Source of the DNA: Sulfurimonas sp.
GTDB lineage: Bacteria > Campylobacterota > Campylobacteria > Campylobacterales > Sulfurimonadaceae
Reading direction: 5' to 3'
DNA: 43,330 bases
Assembly: GCA_028684815.1 (NCBI GenBank)
Contig: JAQUFE010000001.1
Coordinates: forward strand, 92,665 to 135,994
The notes under the pieces were generated by a model, which worked only from the letters and a program-made list of their open reading frames with translations, was not told where the DNA came from and did not search any database. Shown here in pieces: positions 1 to 9,038 of the stretch; within the stretch, counting starts at the first letter, position 1, and each line of letters begins with the position of its first letter. The position numbers and the translations under genes are program-made.

Positions 1-67
1 GACGAGTTGGAAGTTCAGGGTGACGAGTTGGATGGCAGGGTTGGAAGTTCAGGGTACGAGTTAGAAG
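1..67. repeat. Degenerate short direct repeats at window edge
   Basis: About three and a half imperfect units of roughly 20 bp, each built around GACGAGTTGGAAGTTCAGGG or shortened forms of it, run from the window edge to about position 67. The words are related to the 'gttcaggatgacg' repeats elsewhere in the window (about 1881-1903, 40726-40748 and 42797-42820). The cluster is cut by the window edge, so its full extent is unknown. No gene is visible in it. Confidence 0.5.
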
Positions 68-88
68 ATTGATTTGTTTGAGAGGGAT

Positions 89-112
89 ACTCTAAGCAGA
101 GGTGCTTAGAGT
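89..112. terminator. Hairpin downstream of the DEAD-box helicase gene
   Basis: A perfect 9-bp stem (ACTCTAAGC with GCTTAGAGT) closes a 6-nt loop 14 nt beyond the helicase stop codon. The T-run (GTTTTT) lies on the plus-strand side, so intrinsic termination is best supported for transcripts entering from the left. On the minus strand the stem lacks a following U-tract but could still end or stabilise the helicase mRNA. Confidence 0.5.
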
Positions 113-126
113 GTTTTTGCAAAGTA

Positions 127-1668
127 TTATCTAGCTCTGCTTGAACGGTTTTTATCACGGCTTGTAGTACCACGGTATCCGCCTGAACGGTTTCTATCTG
201 TTTGACCTGATGGACGGCTGCTACTGTTAGAGCGGAATGAACCACCTCTTGAGCGGCCACCTTTTCCTCTTGAGTCATTTCTTTGAGAAGCTCTTGCTAG
301 AATTGCTTCCATTTTTTCAGCTGGAATACCAATGTTGTTTGGTCCCTTTATATCTTGCTGATCTAGTAGCATAGAGATAAGTTTATAAGCCATCTGCTCT
401 TCATCTATATCTTCGCGAAGCTTATCTAGAACTTTGTGAGCTTCATCATAGATTTTATGATCTTCTACTTTTTTAACAAGATTGTCTATAGTAGTGCTTC
501 TTAAGTCAGTCTTGCTTGGAACATAAGCGTGAGCCATAGAAGTTCCTACTTTTTGCTTGATGCGTTGAAGTTCTTTAAACTCTAGTGGAGTTAAAAGTGT
601 GATAGCTTTACCCTTAGTTCCAGCACGGCCAGTTCTACCAATACGGTGAACATAAGACTCTGGATCAAAAGGAATATGGTAGTTAAAAACATGAGAGATG
701 TTGTTTACGTGGATACCACGAGCGGCAACGTCAGTTGCCACTAAAACCTTTACAGAGTTAGATTTAAAACCCTTAATAACAGTCTCACGTTGACGTTGCT
801 CCATATCTCCATGAAGTCCATTTGCTAAGTATCCAGCGTTTGAGAGAACATTTGATAGTCTATCAACTTCGCTCTTTGTTCTACAAAACACAACTGACTT
901 TGTAGTCTCTTCTGAATCCATAAGACGGATGATTGCATCATCTCTCTCTGACTCTTCTATCACATAGTATAGTTGTTCTATATCTGTGTTTGTTGTTTCA
1001 CCTTGAGTGATAGAGATAAACTCAGGGTTGTTTAAAATTCTCTCTGCTAGAAGTTTTATAGGCTTTGGCATTGTTGCTGAGAATAGTAGAGTTTGACGGT
1101 TTGTTGGAAGATAAGAGAATATCTCATTGATATCATCTAAAAATCCCATATCTAGCATCTCATCTGCTTCATCTAAAACAACTATGCTTGGTGTAAAGTT
1201 TTTTACTAAATTTTTCTTGAGGATATCTAAAAGGCGGCCTGGAGTAGCAACTACTACACTTGCACCTCTGTCTATTAAATCTATCTGTCTGTTGTAAGAG
1301 CTTCCGCCATAAACTGTAACAGTTCTAGCGTTTATCGTTCTACCATATTTGAAAAGTTCATCACTTACTTGAGTAGCAAGCTCTCTTGTTGGAGTGATAA
1401 CGAGTATCTCAACTCCAGCATTAACGTCGATGTTATTTAGTGCAGGAAGACCAAAAGCTGCAGTTTTACCTGTTCCAGTGTGTGCTTGACCTACGATATC
1501 ACGACCTTCTAATATAAAAGGGATTGCAGCTACTTGAATTGGACTAGGTATTGTAAAACCAGCCTCTTTTACGCTTCTAAGCATGTTTTTGTTTAAACCT
1601 AAATCATCAAATGTGACTAGATTCTCCTTTACGGGTACGTTTAGTTCTGTTTGTGCATTTTCTTGCAT
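127..1668 (-). CDS. DEAD-box ATP-dependent RNA helicase
   Basis: A cytoplasmic RNA helicase, probably unwinding structured RNA in ribosome assembly or mRNA decay. The core motifs are in order: Q-motif region near residue 20, Walker A AHTGTGKT (62-69), PTREL (93-97), TPGR (142-145), DEAD (166-169), SAT (197-199) and HRIGRTGR (341-348). Beyond residue 460 the tail is rich in Arg, Gly and Ser, as in RNA-binding tails of CsdA/RhlE-type helicases. I chose the ATG at 1668 (513 aa) because AAGGA sits 5 nt upstream of it; an in-frame ATG directly before it has only 2 nt spacing, and a longer reading to 1719 adds 17 unconvincing residues. The subfamily (csdA, rhlE or other) is not resolved. Confidence 0.93.
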   Translation of the reverse strand: MQENAQTELNVPVKENLVTFDDLGLNKNMLRSVKEAGFTIPSPIQVAAIPFILEGRDIVGQAHTGTGKTAAFGLPALNNIDVNAGVEILVITPTRELATQVSDELFKYGRTINARTVTVYGGSSYNRQIDLIDRGASVVVATPGRLLDILKKNLVKNFTPSIVVLDEADEMLDMGFLDDINEIFSYLPTNRQTLLFSATMPKPIKLLAERILNNPEFISITQGETTNTDIEQLYYVIEESERDDAIIRLMDSEETTKSVVFCRTKSEVDRLSNVLSNAGYLANGLHGDMEQRQRETVIKGFKSNSVKVLVATDVAARGIHVNNISHVFNYHIPFDPESYVHRIGRTGRAGTKGKAITLLTPLEFKELQRIKQKVGTSMAHAYVPSKTDLRSTTIDNLVKKVEDHKIYDEAHKVLDKLREDIDEEQMAYKLISMLLDQQDIKGPNNIGIPAEKMEAILARASQRNDSRGKGGRSRGGSFRSNSSSRPSGQTDRNRSGGYRGTTSRDKNRSSRAR

Positions 1669-1856
1669 CATTATCCTTGTAATTAAGGAGATGATACAAT
1701 TTTGCCAAACGCAAAGCACCTTCCCCTTAAACTATTTGGCGGATTATATCCAAGTAAAACATAATTTAGCTTGAAGTTGATTATATTTCTGATAATTTAA
1801 GTTTATATTGTGTAAAAAAGACCTGAAACAATTTGAATCTCTCAAAAAATTGAACC

Positions 1857-1973
1857 CTCTGATTAATCTATAAGCTAGATCCTGAATCAAGTTCAGGATG
1901 ACGCGTGTTCAGGATGGCGCGTGTTCTGTCATTCCGTGCTTGACACGGAATCTAGTTTATAGATTAATCAGAG
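1857..1973. repeat. 117-bp element with 24-bp terminal inverted repeats
   Basis: The left arm (1857-1880, beginning CTCTGATTAATCTATAA) and the right arm (1950-1973) are inverted copies with one mismatch. Inside are two hairpin words: CCTGAA-tcaag-TTCAGG and CCGTG-cttga-CACGG. The right end reappears at about 40465-40497, inside the repeat cluster next to the flavoprotein gene, which shows the family is multicopy. It codes for nothing and looks like a small non-autonomous element. Confidence 0.7.
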
Positions 1974-1998
1974 CACACAATTAATTTTTCGTAGCTTT

Positions 1999-2096
1999 TA
2001 GGTATGCTAATCAATGGCATACTCAATGATATAGGTATTACTAGCAAATGACATACTCCATGATATAGGTATGCTTACCAATGGCATACTATATGA
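1999..2096. repeat. Three tandem 33-34-bp palindromic repeats
   Basis: Three imperfect units start near 1999, 2032 and 2066. The best conserved carry GGTATGC, a 9-nt loop containing CCAATG, and GCATACTCC, so GTATGC can pair with GCATAC. Single related copies lie at 38961-39001 and, with altered stems, inside 15126-15180 and 15980-16034. No coding capacity is evident. Confidence 0.7.
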
Positions 2097-2160
2097 TTAG
2101 TGTGCAATCTATGTTTTGCTTCTGCCATTTAAGTAAACTTACTTGATAATATGCGTAATC

Positions 2161-4326
2161 TTAGTAGATAATACTACGGTTTCTTCCACTGTTTTTAGCC
2201 CCATAGAGTGCTTTATCTGCTCTTTGTAGGATTGCTTTTACATCTTTATCATCATCTTGTCTTGAAGATATTCCTATGCTTAGAGTGTATTTTATACTTT
2301 TACCATCATGGTTTACAACTGAGTTGGAGATTGTTTCACGGAATCTCTCAGCAAAGATAAGAGCGCCATCAGAGTCTGTCTCTCTTAGCATCACTACAAA
2401 CTCTTCACCGCCAATCCTAGCTACAATATCTAAACTCCTCGCCATGCTTAAACATATACTAGAGAAGTGTTTAAGCACTTCATCGCCAGCATCGTGCCCA
2501 TAAGTGTCGTTTATCTTTTTAAAGTGGTCAATATCTAGCAATAAAAAACTTAGCTCACTTTTATAGCGGTTTGAACGCTCTAGCTCAATTTGAGACAACT
2601 CATCAAACTTACGGCGGTTCATAGTACCTGTAAGAGGGTCAATATATGCCATCTCTTGAAGTTCAACATTCTGTTTTTGCTGAGACTCTATCTCTAACTC
2701 TTTTTTATTTAGATAGAGTTGGGTGTAGATATCACCCTTTAGGAGTTTTTGTCTGGTTGTCTCGTATGCATCGTACATAACAGCTAACTCATCTCTGTTT
2801 ATATTTATAGGAGAGAGTCTAAGCGACCTTCCTCCTTTAGCTAAATCTTTCATGGCATCTGTGAGTTGATGGATCTGGTACTTTGTGCTTGTTCTAAAAG
2901 TATAGAGCATAGAGAGTGTAATGATTAAGATAGTTGTAGCAAAAAATAACCATAAAAGAAGATTTACTATAGAGTCATTTATACTTGCCTCTACTAAAGA
3001 GTTAATCTTAAAGAGGAGACTCTCTTCAAAGATTTTTATCTCATTGATAAGCTCTGTGACAGAGTCAAACCAGACTTGCGAATCAAGAGAATCAAACTCT
3101 CTGAGATAGATGCTTTGTTTATAGTCATCTATTTTTTTCGCTATGTCTGAGGATATAATTAAATTATACTCACCTTGTTCTAAGGGAGATGCACTCTGCT
3201 TAAATGTTTCGAAAAAAGCTCTTTGGGTTCCATCTAGCTTTGCAAAGTGTAGATATTCATCTATGGAGCCACCATTTTTTTCTATAAGCATAATTGCATA
3301 GGCTCTTTGTTGGCCTAAAGACTCTTTTAGATGTTGCAAAGAAGATAGTGTGGCAATATTAGAAGATATCTCTCTATCGTAGTTTAAAAAGGCTACCTTT
3401 GGCGTGATGTTTAGGATATTTTTAATAATCTGGGTATAAGAATATATCGCTTCATCTTGGGTGATTTCTTTTGCATCTATCTTATCCCTGAGCTTTTTTA
3501 GTGATAATATATCTGCTTGAAATCTTTTTATATATGGTTCTATTACGCTTATATGCTTTATATCTGGTTCTTTGATTTTTTCTTGAAACTTTTTTATTGA
3601 GATATTAAGGCTAAGCTTTTGTCGTCTTAGAGTCTCTTTAAACTTTCCATCTGAGCAAGTAACATGGCCAATACTTAGACCTCTTTCCATCTGCATATCG
3701 TGAACAACTTTATCTACACTTGATACAATCTGAGTTATCGTAGATGTTTTTTTCATGTTCATATATTTTGTGAGGTTGTTAAATAGTATGATAGTCCCAA
3801 AGAGGAGCATTCCTAAGAGAGGAATAATGGCTGAGAGAAAAATTCTCTTTGTAAAACTAAAATTTTCTATAGTTTTTTTTGTTATTTTAGAGATAAAACT
3901 CTTTTTATTACTCATTTTTTGTTTTGTAAGACCATGCTGTTCATATATACTAATAGTTGGAATATCTTCTTCTATAATATGGTTAAATAGCCAATCTGTT
4001 AGAAAGTAACTTACTTCTTGCGCATTAGCACTATTTTTTACATCGGCTAGTTTTGTCATTAGTTCGGGAATTTTTTTGCCAAACTCTCTATGCTGAGCCA
4101 TATGCTCTTTTATATCTTCATAATTACACTTTTTAAGGAGTGCTTCTTCTCTATGAAAATGCTCTAGTACATACTTTTGTAAGTCTTTGAATGTTTTATC
4201 TATAACTTCTTGCGTGTTGCCATCTTTTATAGCATCTGAGAGAGTGTTGATAATGTTTAGGAGTTTTTTATGGTCATCATCAATGGCTTTTACGCCAAGA
4301 CTTAACCCTTCGTGCCATTGGATCAT
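2161..4326 (-). CDS. Hemerythrin / NIT-like / GGDEF diguanylate cyclase, membrane sensor
   Basis: Predicted to make c-di-GMP under control of two sensory regions. Residues 1-135 form a bacteriohemerythrin domain with all seven di-iron ligands visible: H19, H56, E60, H75, H79, H116 and D121. A membrane segment follows (about 163-183), then a long helical extracytoplasmic region (about 195-445) with the ERGLS motif typical of NIT nitrate/nitrite-sensing domains, a second membrane segment (453-475), a linker, and a C-terminal GGDEF domain with GGEEF (639-643) and the inhibitory-site motif RSLD five residues before it. Start: the ATG at 4326 is chosen because the hemerythrin domain begins there (721 aa). 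No good Shine-Dalgarno is visible, but TAGAAT lies 7 nt upstream, so the mRNA may be nearly leaderless. It is divergent from rmuC. Confidence 0.9.
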   Translation of the reverse strand: MIQWHEGLSLGVKAIDDDHKKLLNIINTLSDAIKDGNTQEVIDKTFKDLQKYVLEHFHREEALLKKCNYEDIKEHMAQHREFGKKIPELMTKLADVKNSANAQEVSYFLTDWLFNHIIEEDIPTISIYEQHGLTKQKMSNKKSFISKITKKTIENFSFTKRIFLSAIIPLLGMLLFGTIILFNNLTKYMNMKKTSTITQIVSSVDKVVHDMQMERGLSIGHVTCSDGKFKETLRRQKLSLNISIKKFQEKIKEPDIKHISVIEPYIKRFQADILSLKKLRDKIDAKEITQDEAIYSYTQIIKNILNITPKVAFLNYDREISSNIATLSSLQHLKESLGQQRAYAIMLIEKNGGSIDEYLHFAKLDGTQRAFFETFKQSASPLEQGEYNLIISSDIAKKIDDYKQSIYLREFDSLDSQVWFDSVTELINEIKIFEESLLFKINSLVEASINDSIVNLLLWLFFATTILIITLSMLYTFRTSTKYQIHQLTDAMKDLAKGGRSLRLSPININRDELAVMYDAYETTRQKLLKGDIYTQLYLNKKELEIESQQKQNVELQEMAYIDPLTGTMNRRKFDELSQIELERSNRYKSELSFLLLDIDHFKKINDTYGHDAGDEVLKHFSSICLSMARSLDIVARIGGEEFVVMLRETDSDGALIFAERFRETISNSVVNHDGKSIKYTLSIGISSRQDDDKDVKAILQRADKALYGAKNSGRNRSIIY

Positions 4327-4428
4327 AAAGTCGATTCTAGCATAAAAGATGGCATTTTGCATTGAAATGAGACAATGCAAATACAAATACTGTATAATTT
4401 ATACAAATCAAACTTAGGATAATTTTTA

Positions 4429-5613
4429 ATGGATTTATATTTGGCTCTTTTGATTGTTTGTTGTGTAGTTATTGCAACATTGTTGTATCTTTATGTATCG
4501 ACTCTTCAAACCAAAAATGACTTAAGAATGAGATACGCCATCTTAAGTAGTAAGTATGAAGGAAATATAAAATCTCATCAAGAGAAGATAGAGATGCTCC
4601 AAAGTGCAAAAGAGGAGCTATCAAAAGAGTTTAGACTTCTAGCTAATGAGATTTTTGAGACAAAATCAAAGAGTTTTAACCATACGCATAAAGAGCATTT
4701 TGAGATGCTTCTTCGTCCTTTTCGTGAACAGATAACAAACTTCTCAAACCAATCAAAAGAGCAGTTTAGTTATGAGACGAAAGAGCGGCATCTATTAAAA
4801 GATGAGTTAGTAAGACTAAAAGAGATGAACTCTAAACTATCTCAAGATGCATTAAATCTTACAAATGCTCTAAAGGGTGAGAACAAAACTCAAGGAAACT
4901 GGGGCGAGATAGTTTTAGTTAGAATCTTAGAAGAATCAGGCTTAAGAGAGGGGATGGAGTATAAAACACAAGTGAGTCTAAAATCTCCTGAGGGCAAAAG
5001 TTACCGCCCTGATGTAGTGATTCATATGCCACAACAAAGAGATATCATCATAGACTCAAAAGTCTCTCTTTTAGCTTATGAAAAGTTTGTAAAAGAGGAT
5101 GATGCTAAGCTAAAGAGTCAGGCTTTAAGAGAGCATCTAAACTCCATAAGTACGCATGTAAAAGAGCTTAGCGCTAAAAATTACGATGCTTTAGAGGGTG
5201 TAAATACACTTGATTTTACACTTCTTTTTATGCCAATAGAAGGAGCTTTTCTTCTTGCACTTGAGTCAGATGGAGAGTTTTTTAAACGTGCTTATGATAG
5301 CAATATCTTAGTAGTCTCACCATCTACACTCCTAGTGACACTTAGAACTATAGAGCATATTTGGAGAACAAAACACCAAGAAGAGCATGCCCAAAAAATA
5401 GTGAGTGAGGCTGAGGCGATGTATGAAAAACTTGTTTTGTTTGTAGATGAGATGCTAAAGGTAAAAGAGCATCTTCAAAAGGCTCAGGACTCTTACGATA
5501 TCTCTATGAAGAGACTAAAGAGTGGTAAAGGAAACATTATAAAACGGGCACAAAATCTTGTGGAGTTAGGGCTTAAGCCTAAAAAAGAGTTAAGCATAAT
5601 AAGTGAAGAGTAA
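4429..5613 (+). CDS. rmuC: DNA recombination protein RmuC family
   Basis: RmuC proteins limit DNA rearrangement at inverted repeats and are predicted nuclease-fold proteins anchored in the membrane. Visible here: one N-terminal membrane segment (3-22), a long coiled-coil region (about 28-150), GNWGE (156-160), then the conserved domain with RPDVVI (193-198) and IDSKVS (208-213), the restriction-endonuclease-like core. The length of 394 aa is usual. AGGA lies 9 nt before the ATG and TATAAT lies at about 4393, so a promoter immediately upstream is likely. The kinase gene starts 2 nt after the stop, so the two are probably co-transcribed. Confidence 0.92.
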   Translation: MDLYLALLIVCCVVIATLLYLYVSTLQTKNDLRMRYAILSSKYEGNIKSHQEKIEMLQSAKEELSKEFRLLANEIFETKSKSFNHTHKEHFEMLLRPFREQITNFSNQSKEQFSYETKERHLLKDELVRLKEMNSKLSQDALNLTNALKGENKTQGNWGEIVLVRILEESGLREGMEYKTQVSLKSPEGKSYRPDVVIHMPQQRDIIIDSKVSLLAYEKFVKEDDAKLKSQALREHLNSISTHVKELSAKNYDALEGVNTLDFTLLFMPIEGAFLLALESDGEFFKRAYDSNILVVSPSTLLVTLRTIEHIWRTKHQEEHAQKIVSEAEAMYEKLVLFVDEMLKVKEHLQKAQDSYDISMKRLKSGKGNIIKRAQNLVELGLKPKKELSIISEE

Positions 5614-5615
5614 AC

Positions 5616-7469
5616 ATGAAGATAAATGAAAAAAGAGTAATCTCATATCTTATAGTCGTAGTGCCATTAGCCTTGGTGTTGACGGCTAGTTTTTTTATAA
5701 CTACTTTTTATATAGATAAAGTAAACGCTTATTTCAAAAAAGTAAAAGAGATTTCTATAGCTGAGCATATAGAGTCTAAAAAAGCTAAGAGTGAGATTTG
5801 GGTAGATCAGTTAAACCTTCTATTTGACTATAAAACAAATCGTTTAGCTGATGGCATAAAAATGGAGCTTAAGCAGAGTGTTGATATGGCTTATGATAGT
5901 GCTAGATATATCTATGAAAAGTATGATATGAAAAAGTCAGCAAGAGAGATAAAAGAGCGGATAATAGATTCTCAGATGGCATTTAACGCAGGTAAAAGCC
6001 CCATTTTTATGGTTAGTTTTAATGGAGAAAATATTCTACCACGAAGCTTAAAACTATCGCAAAAAAACATTATATCTTATGAAGATGCTAACCATAGAGC
6101 CATAATCTTAGAAGAGATACAAAAGGCGAGAAAATACCAAGAGGGCTTTTTAGAGAGCGATTTTTATGAACAAAAACAGAGTTATATAACGTATGTTAAA
6201 AACTTAAATATTTATGACTACTACATAGGCTCATCCATAAATGTTGAGAATAAGAGAGATTCTCTAAAGTCTGAACTCTTAGAGATGCTAAAGAGCATAC
6301 CTATGGATAGAGCCGATTTTATGGGCCTTTATGAAGCAAAAGAGCCTATTTTTTTATCTAAAAAAATGTCATCTTTTTTAGGAGATAACTCACTTGAATT
6401 TATATCTACAAACCTCTCAGAAGAATCAAAATGGCATAAAGACACCTTAGATAATTTTTACTACTACTCTAAGTACTATGAGCCACTTGATTGGTACTTG
6501 CTTTATGGTTTTGAGACATCTAAGATGAGTAAAAAAGAGTTAGAAAAACAAAATCAATTGGAGCAGATGCTAGATAATGAACTAGACTTTATCCTAAGTG
6601 CATCAGCGGCTATTGTTATCTTTGTTGTTGTTCTCTCACTTCTTCTCTCAAGAAAGATAAATGGTATATTTTTAGAGTATCAAGATGAGGTGCAAAGAAG
6701 AGCTGATGAACTTGAGAAATTAAATGAGTCACTAGAGCAAAGGGTTGCTGATGGATTAAGGGAACAGAGACAAAAAGATAAAATCCTAATCCAACAGTCA
6801 AAGATGGCAGAGATGGGGGATATGTTAAGTATGATAGCTCATCAGTGGAGACAACCTTTAAATCAGATGTCATATGTATTTATGAATATCGACTCAGCTT
6901 ATGAGCATAAAGAGCTTACAAAAGAGTATCTTGATGAGAAGTTAGTTGAAGCAAATGCTATCTTAGAGTTTATGTCTGTAACCATAGATGATTTTAGAAA
7001 CTACTTCAGACCTGATAAATCAAAAGAGTTTGTACTTGTTAGCGATGTAGTAAATACAAGTGTGAGCTTGATGCAAAAATCGCTTGAACTTAGTGGCATA
7101 GAACTTGAACTAGATACTCAAGGACGGGATTTGACTCATATATATAAAAATGAGTTTATACAAGTTATGTTAAATCTTATAAAAAATGCAAAAGATATAT
7201 TAGTAGAAAAAGAGGTACAAAATCCTAAAATCACCATCAAAACGAGATGCCAAAAAGAGAAACTAGTTGTAGAAGTTTGTGATAATGCTGGAGGGATTGA
7301 TGAGGCTATAAAGGAGAAAATATTTGAGCCATACTTCTCTACAAAAGATAAACATAACGGAACAGGTTTAGGACTCTATATGTCAAAGATGATTATAGAA
7401 GAGCATCTTGGAGGAAGCCTGAGTGTTAGCAATTTTGAAGATGGAGTTTGCTTTAGGATTGAGATATAG
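5616..7469 (+). CDS. Sensor histidine kinase with extracytoplasmic sensor
   Basis: A membrane histidine kinase of 617 aa. It has TM1 (about 11-34), a large extracytoplasmic region of about 290 residues with a Cache-like look (not proven), TM2 (about 327-346), a coiled coil, then a phosphoacceptor helix with MIAHQWRQPLN (H409), a form common in Campylobacterota and Deltaproteobacteria. The ATPase domain shows the N-box NLIKNAKD, G1 DNAGGI, the F-box FEPYFSTK and GTGLGL (582-587). No response regulator adjoins it, so the partner is unknown. It follows rmuC by 2 nt and probably shares its transcript. Confidence 0.9.
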   Translation: MKINEKRVISYLIVVVPLALVLTASFFITTFYIDKVNAYFKKVKEISIAEHIESKKAKSEIWVDQLNLLFDYKTNRLADGIKMELKQSVDMAYDSARYIYEKYDMKKSAREIKERIIDSQMAFNAGKSPIFMVSFNGENILPRSLKLSQKNIISYEDANHRAIILEEIQKARKYQEGFLESDFYEQKQSYITYVKNLNIYDYYIGSSINVENKRDSLKSELLEMLKSIPMDRADFMGLYEAKEPIFLSKKMSSFLGDNSLEFISTNLSEESKWHKDTLDNFYYYSKYYEPLDWYLLYGFETSKMSKKELEKQNQLEQMLDNELDFILSASAAIVIFVVVLSLLLSRKINGIFLEYQDEVQRRADELEKLNESLEQRVADGLREQRQKDKILIQQSKMAEMGDMLSMIAHQWRQPLNQMSYVFMNIDSAYEHKELTKEYLDEKLVEANAILEFMSVTIDDFRNYFRPDKSKEFVLVSDVVNTSVSLMQKSLELSGIELELDTQGRDLTHIYKNEFIQVMLNLIKNAKDILVEKEVQNPKITIKTRCQKEKLVVEVCDNAGGIDEAIKEKIFEPYFSTKDKHNGTGLGLYMSKMIIEEHLGGSLSVSNFEDGVCFRIEI

Positions 7470-7520
7470 TTTTGTATCTTAACACTCATGTAATGGAGTT
7501 TTGTGTAGAATGTTTGCATT

Positions 7521-7820
7521 ATGAAAATGATTAAAAAAAGAGTTTTAACTCTACTTCTTATTACTTTTGCTTTTTTTGTTGTGCATGACTATGTTGTGCA
7601 CGATATGCATCACGATGCAAATTATGAGCTTAGTTACAAGGTGTATGACAAAGCAGATATGCAAAGTAAGGTTCATGACACCATCCACAATATTTTTAAT
7701 TTTAACCTCAAAGATACTCTGTTTATAGAGACTAAACTCTTAGATACAAAGCCATCGAGCATTATCCTCACTCTAAGTTCAAACACATCACAAGTTCCAC
7801 AAAGACCGCCACTCATATAG
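7521..7820 (+). CDS. Small His-rich membrane-anchored protein ahead of a metal efflux operon
   Basis: A 99-aa protein of unknown family. Residues 4-21 form a signal anchor or signal peptide; directly after it comes a His/Asp cluster (VHDYVVHDMHHDAN), with further HD pairs near residue 52. The C-terminus is Ser/Thr/Pro-rich and ends in PPLI. Its place 42 nt before the OMF gene of an RND heavy-metal exporter suggests a periplasm-facing metal-binding or regulatory accessory, by analogy with small proteins in other czc/cus operons. That function is inference. No clear Shine-Dalgarno precedes the ATG; TAGAAT at 7506-7511 may be a -10 box. Confidence 0.7.
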   Translation: MKMIKKRVLTLLLITFAFFVVHDYVVHDMHHDANYELSYKVYDKADMQSKVHDTIHNIFNFNLKDTLFIETKLLDTKPSSIILTLSSNTSQVPQRPPLI

Positions 7821-7862
7821 ACTTTTTTTATAAAACTAAAATTTTAAAAAAAAGGTTAAATA

Positions 7863-9038
7863 ATGAAAATAAAAATATTCTTACCACTCTTTATATCTAC
7901 AGCTCTTTTCGCACAAAATCTAAGCGAGATATTAGAAGCTGGGCAGATGAGCAAAAGAGTGACTTCAATGAAAGAGCAGACTAAATCAGAGATCGCTCAA
8001 ACAGAACTTTTAGGTGCTTATGATGCCCCATATTTGGGTCTTAGCATCTCTCACGCTGATGAGACTGGCAAAAAAGGAGAAGAGTACGGAGTTGGCATCT
8101 CTCAAGAGATAAGTCATCCCTTTGCAAACAAAAGCAAAGCTGTAGATGCGAAAAAAGAAGCTATAGAGATAAGTGCATCTTTCGCTCTGGATATGATGAG
8201 TTTAGATATAGCAAAAACATATCATCAAGCCTGCATCTCAAAAGGGATGAGTGAGTCCTTTAAAGGGCTATATGATGAGCAAAATGAGGGTTTTTTAAGA
8301 CTTCAAAGAGCTTATGAACTTGGAGAGATTTCAAAAAAAGAGCTACTCTTTAACAAGTTGGATTTAGCAAAAACAAAGCAGAGTCTCTCAGCTTTTAGGC
8401 GAGCCTATATCTCAGAACTTTCAAGCCTAAATGAAGCAGTTGATAATCTTACAATAGAAGAGTTGGCTTGTGACGATTTGTTTAAAATCACAAAAAGAGT
8501 TGAGATAAAAGAGGTTCAAGAACACGCTCTTATAAAAGCGATAGCTCAAGAACAAAGCTCCACAAAGGCTTTTTATAATGTATATAACTCAACATTTAGC
8601 TCCATAGGCTACGAACTGCTTTATGAAAAAGAGCTAGATACAAAGCGCTATACTTTTGGAGTGAGTCTTCCACTTGATTTTTTAAGTTCAAAAGCTCAGT
8701 TACAAAGAGCTGAGTTGCTTCACAAAGATGCCTCACTTGTGGCTAAAAAAGATGCACTAAGTATTGAGATAGAAAAGTCTCTTGAGGCATCTGCTAAAAA
8801 GTTAAAGGCCCTTTATGAGGAGTCTGTTCTCTTAGAAGAGGAGATTTTACCTCTGAGTTTAGAGTTAAAAGATTTGGCTAAAGAGTCTCTTAGAGAGGGA
8901 CATAGCAGTGTTTTAGAGTATCTGGATGCAACGCGTTCATATTCAAAAACACTCCTTGAACTTCAAGAGATTAACAAAAATTATTACAATGAGTTAATAG
9001 AGCTTTATAAAAGAGCTGATATGAGGGAAAAATTATGA
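7863..9038 (+). CDS. TolC-like outer membrane factor of heavy-metal efflux (CusC/CzcC type)
   Basis: The outer membrane channel of a tripartite RND exporter. A signal peptide is clear (hydrophobic residues 4-17, cleavage after LFA). The rest is long amphipathic helices with conserved alternation, as in the OEP/TolC family; 391 aa is in range for CzcC-like proteins. AAGG lies 7 nt before the ATG. The stop overlaps the start of the next gene (ATGA), so the periplasmic adaptor is translationally coupled. The metal cannot be read from the sequence. Confidence 0.85.
   Translation: MKIKIFLPLFISTALFAQNLSEILEAGQMSKRVTSMKEQTKSEIAQTELLGAYDAPYLGLSISHADETGKKGEEYGVGISQEISHPFANKSKAVDAKKEAIEISASFALDMMSLDIAKTYHQACISKGMSESFKGLYDEQNEGFLRLQRAYELGEISKKELLFNKLDLAKTKQSLSAFRRAYISELSSLNEAVDNLTIEELACDDLFKITKRVEIKEVQEHALIKAIAQEQSSTKAFYNVYNSTFSSIGYELLYEKELDTKRYTFGVSLPLDFLSSKAQLQRAELLHKDASLVAKKDALSIEIEKSLEASAKKLKALYEESVLLEEEILPLSLELKDLAKESLREGHSSVLEYLDATRSYSKTLLELQEINKNYYNELIELYKRADMREKL

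Larger units (their letters stand above)
1669..2160. other. Intergenic region filled by two palindromic repeat arrays
   Basis: No protein gene is convincing in this gap between two minus-strand genes. It holds AT-rich sequence up to about 1856, an inverted-repeat element at 1857-1973, a tandem palindromic array at 1999-2096, and about 65 unassigned bases. Promoters for the helicase gene must lie in its left part, but no clear -35/-10 pair was found. Confidence 0.6.

Noticed and set aside
15-278. Minus-strand frame of 87 residues overlapping the helicase 3' end
   Set aside because: It runs antisense-frame through the helicase tail and repeat DNA, is Val/Gln-rich in a pattern created by the reading frame, and has no ribosome site.
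1999-2096. Tandem 33-34-bp repeats as a short CRISPR or iteron origin
   Set aside because: Units are contiguous without spacers, strongly diverged, palindromic, and related single copies occur elsewhere; no replication gene nearby.
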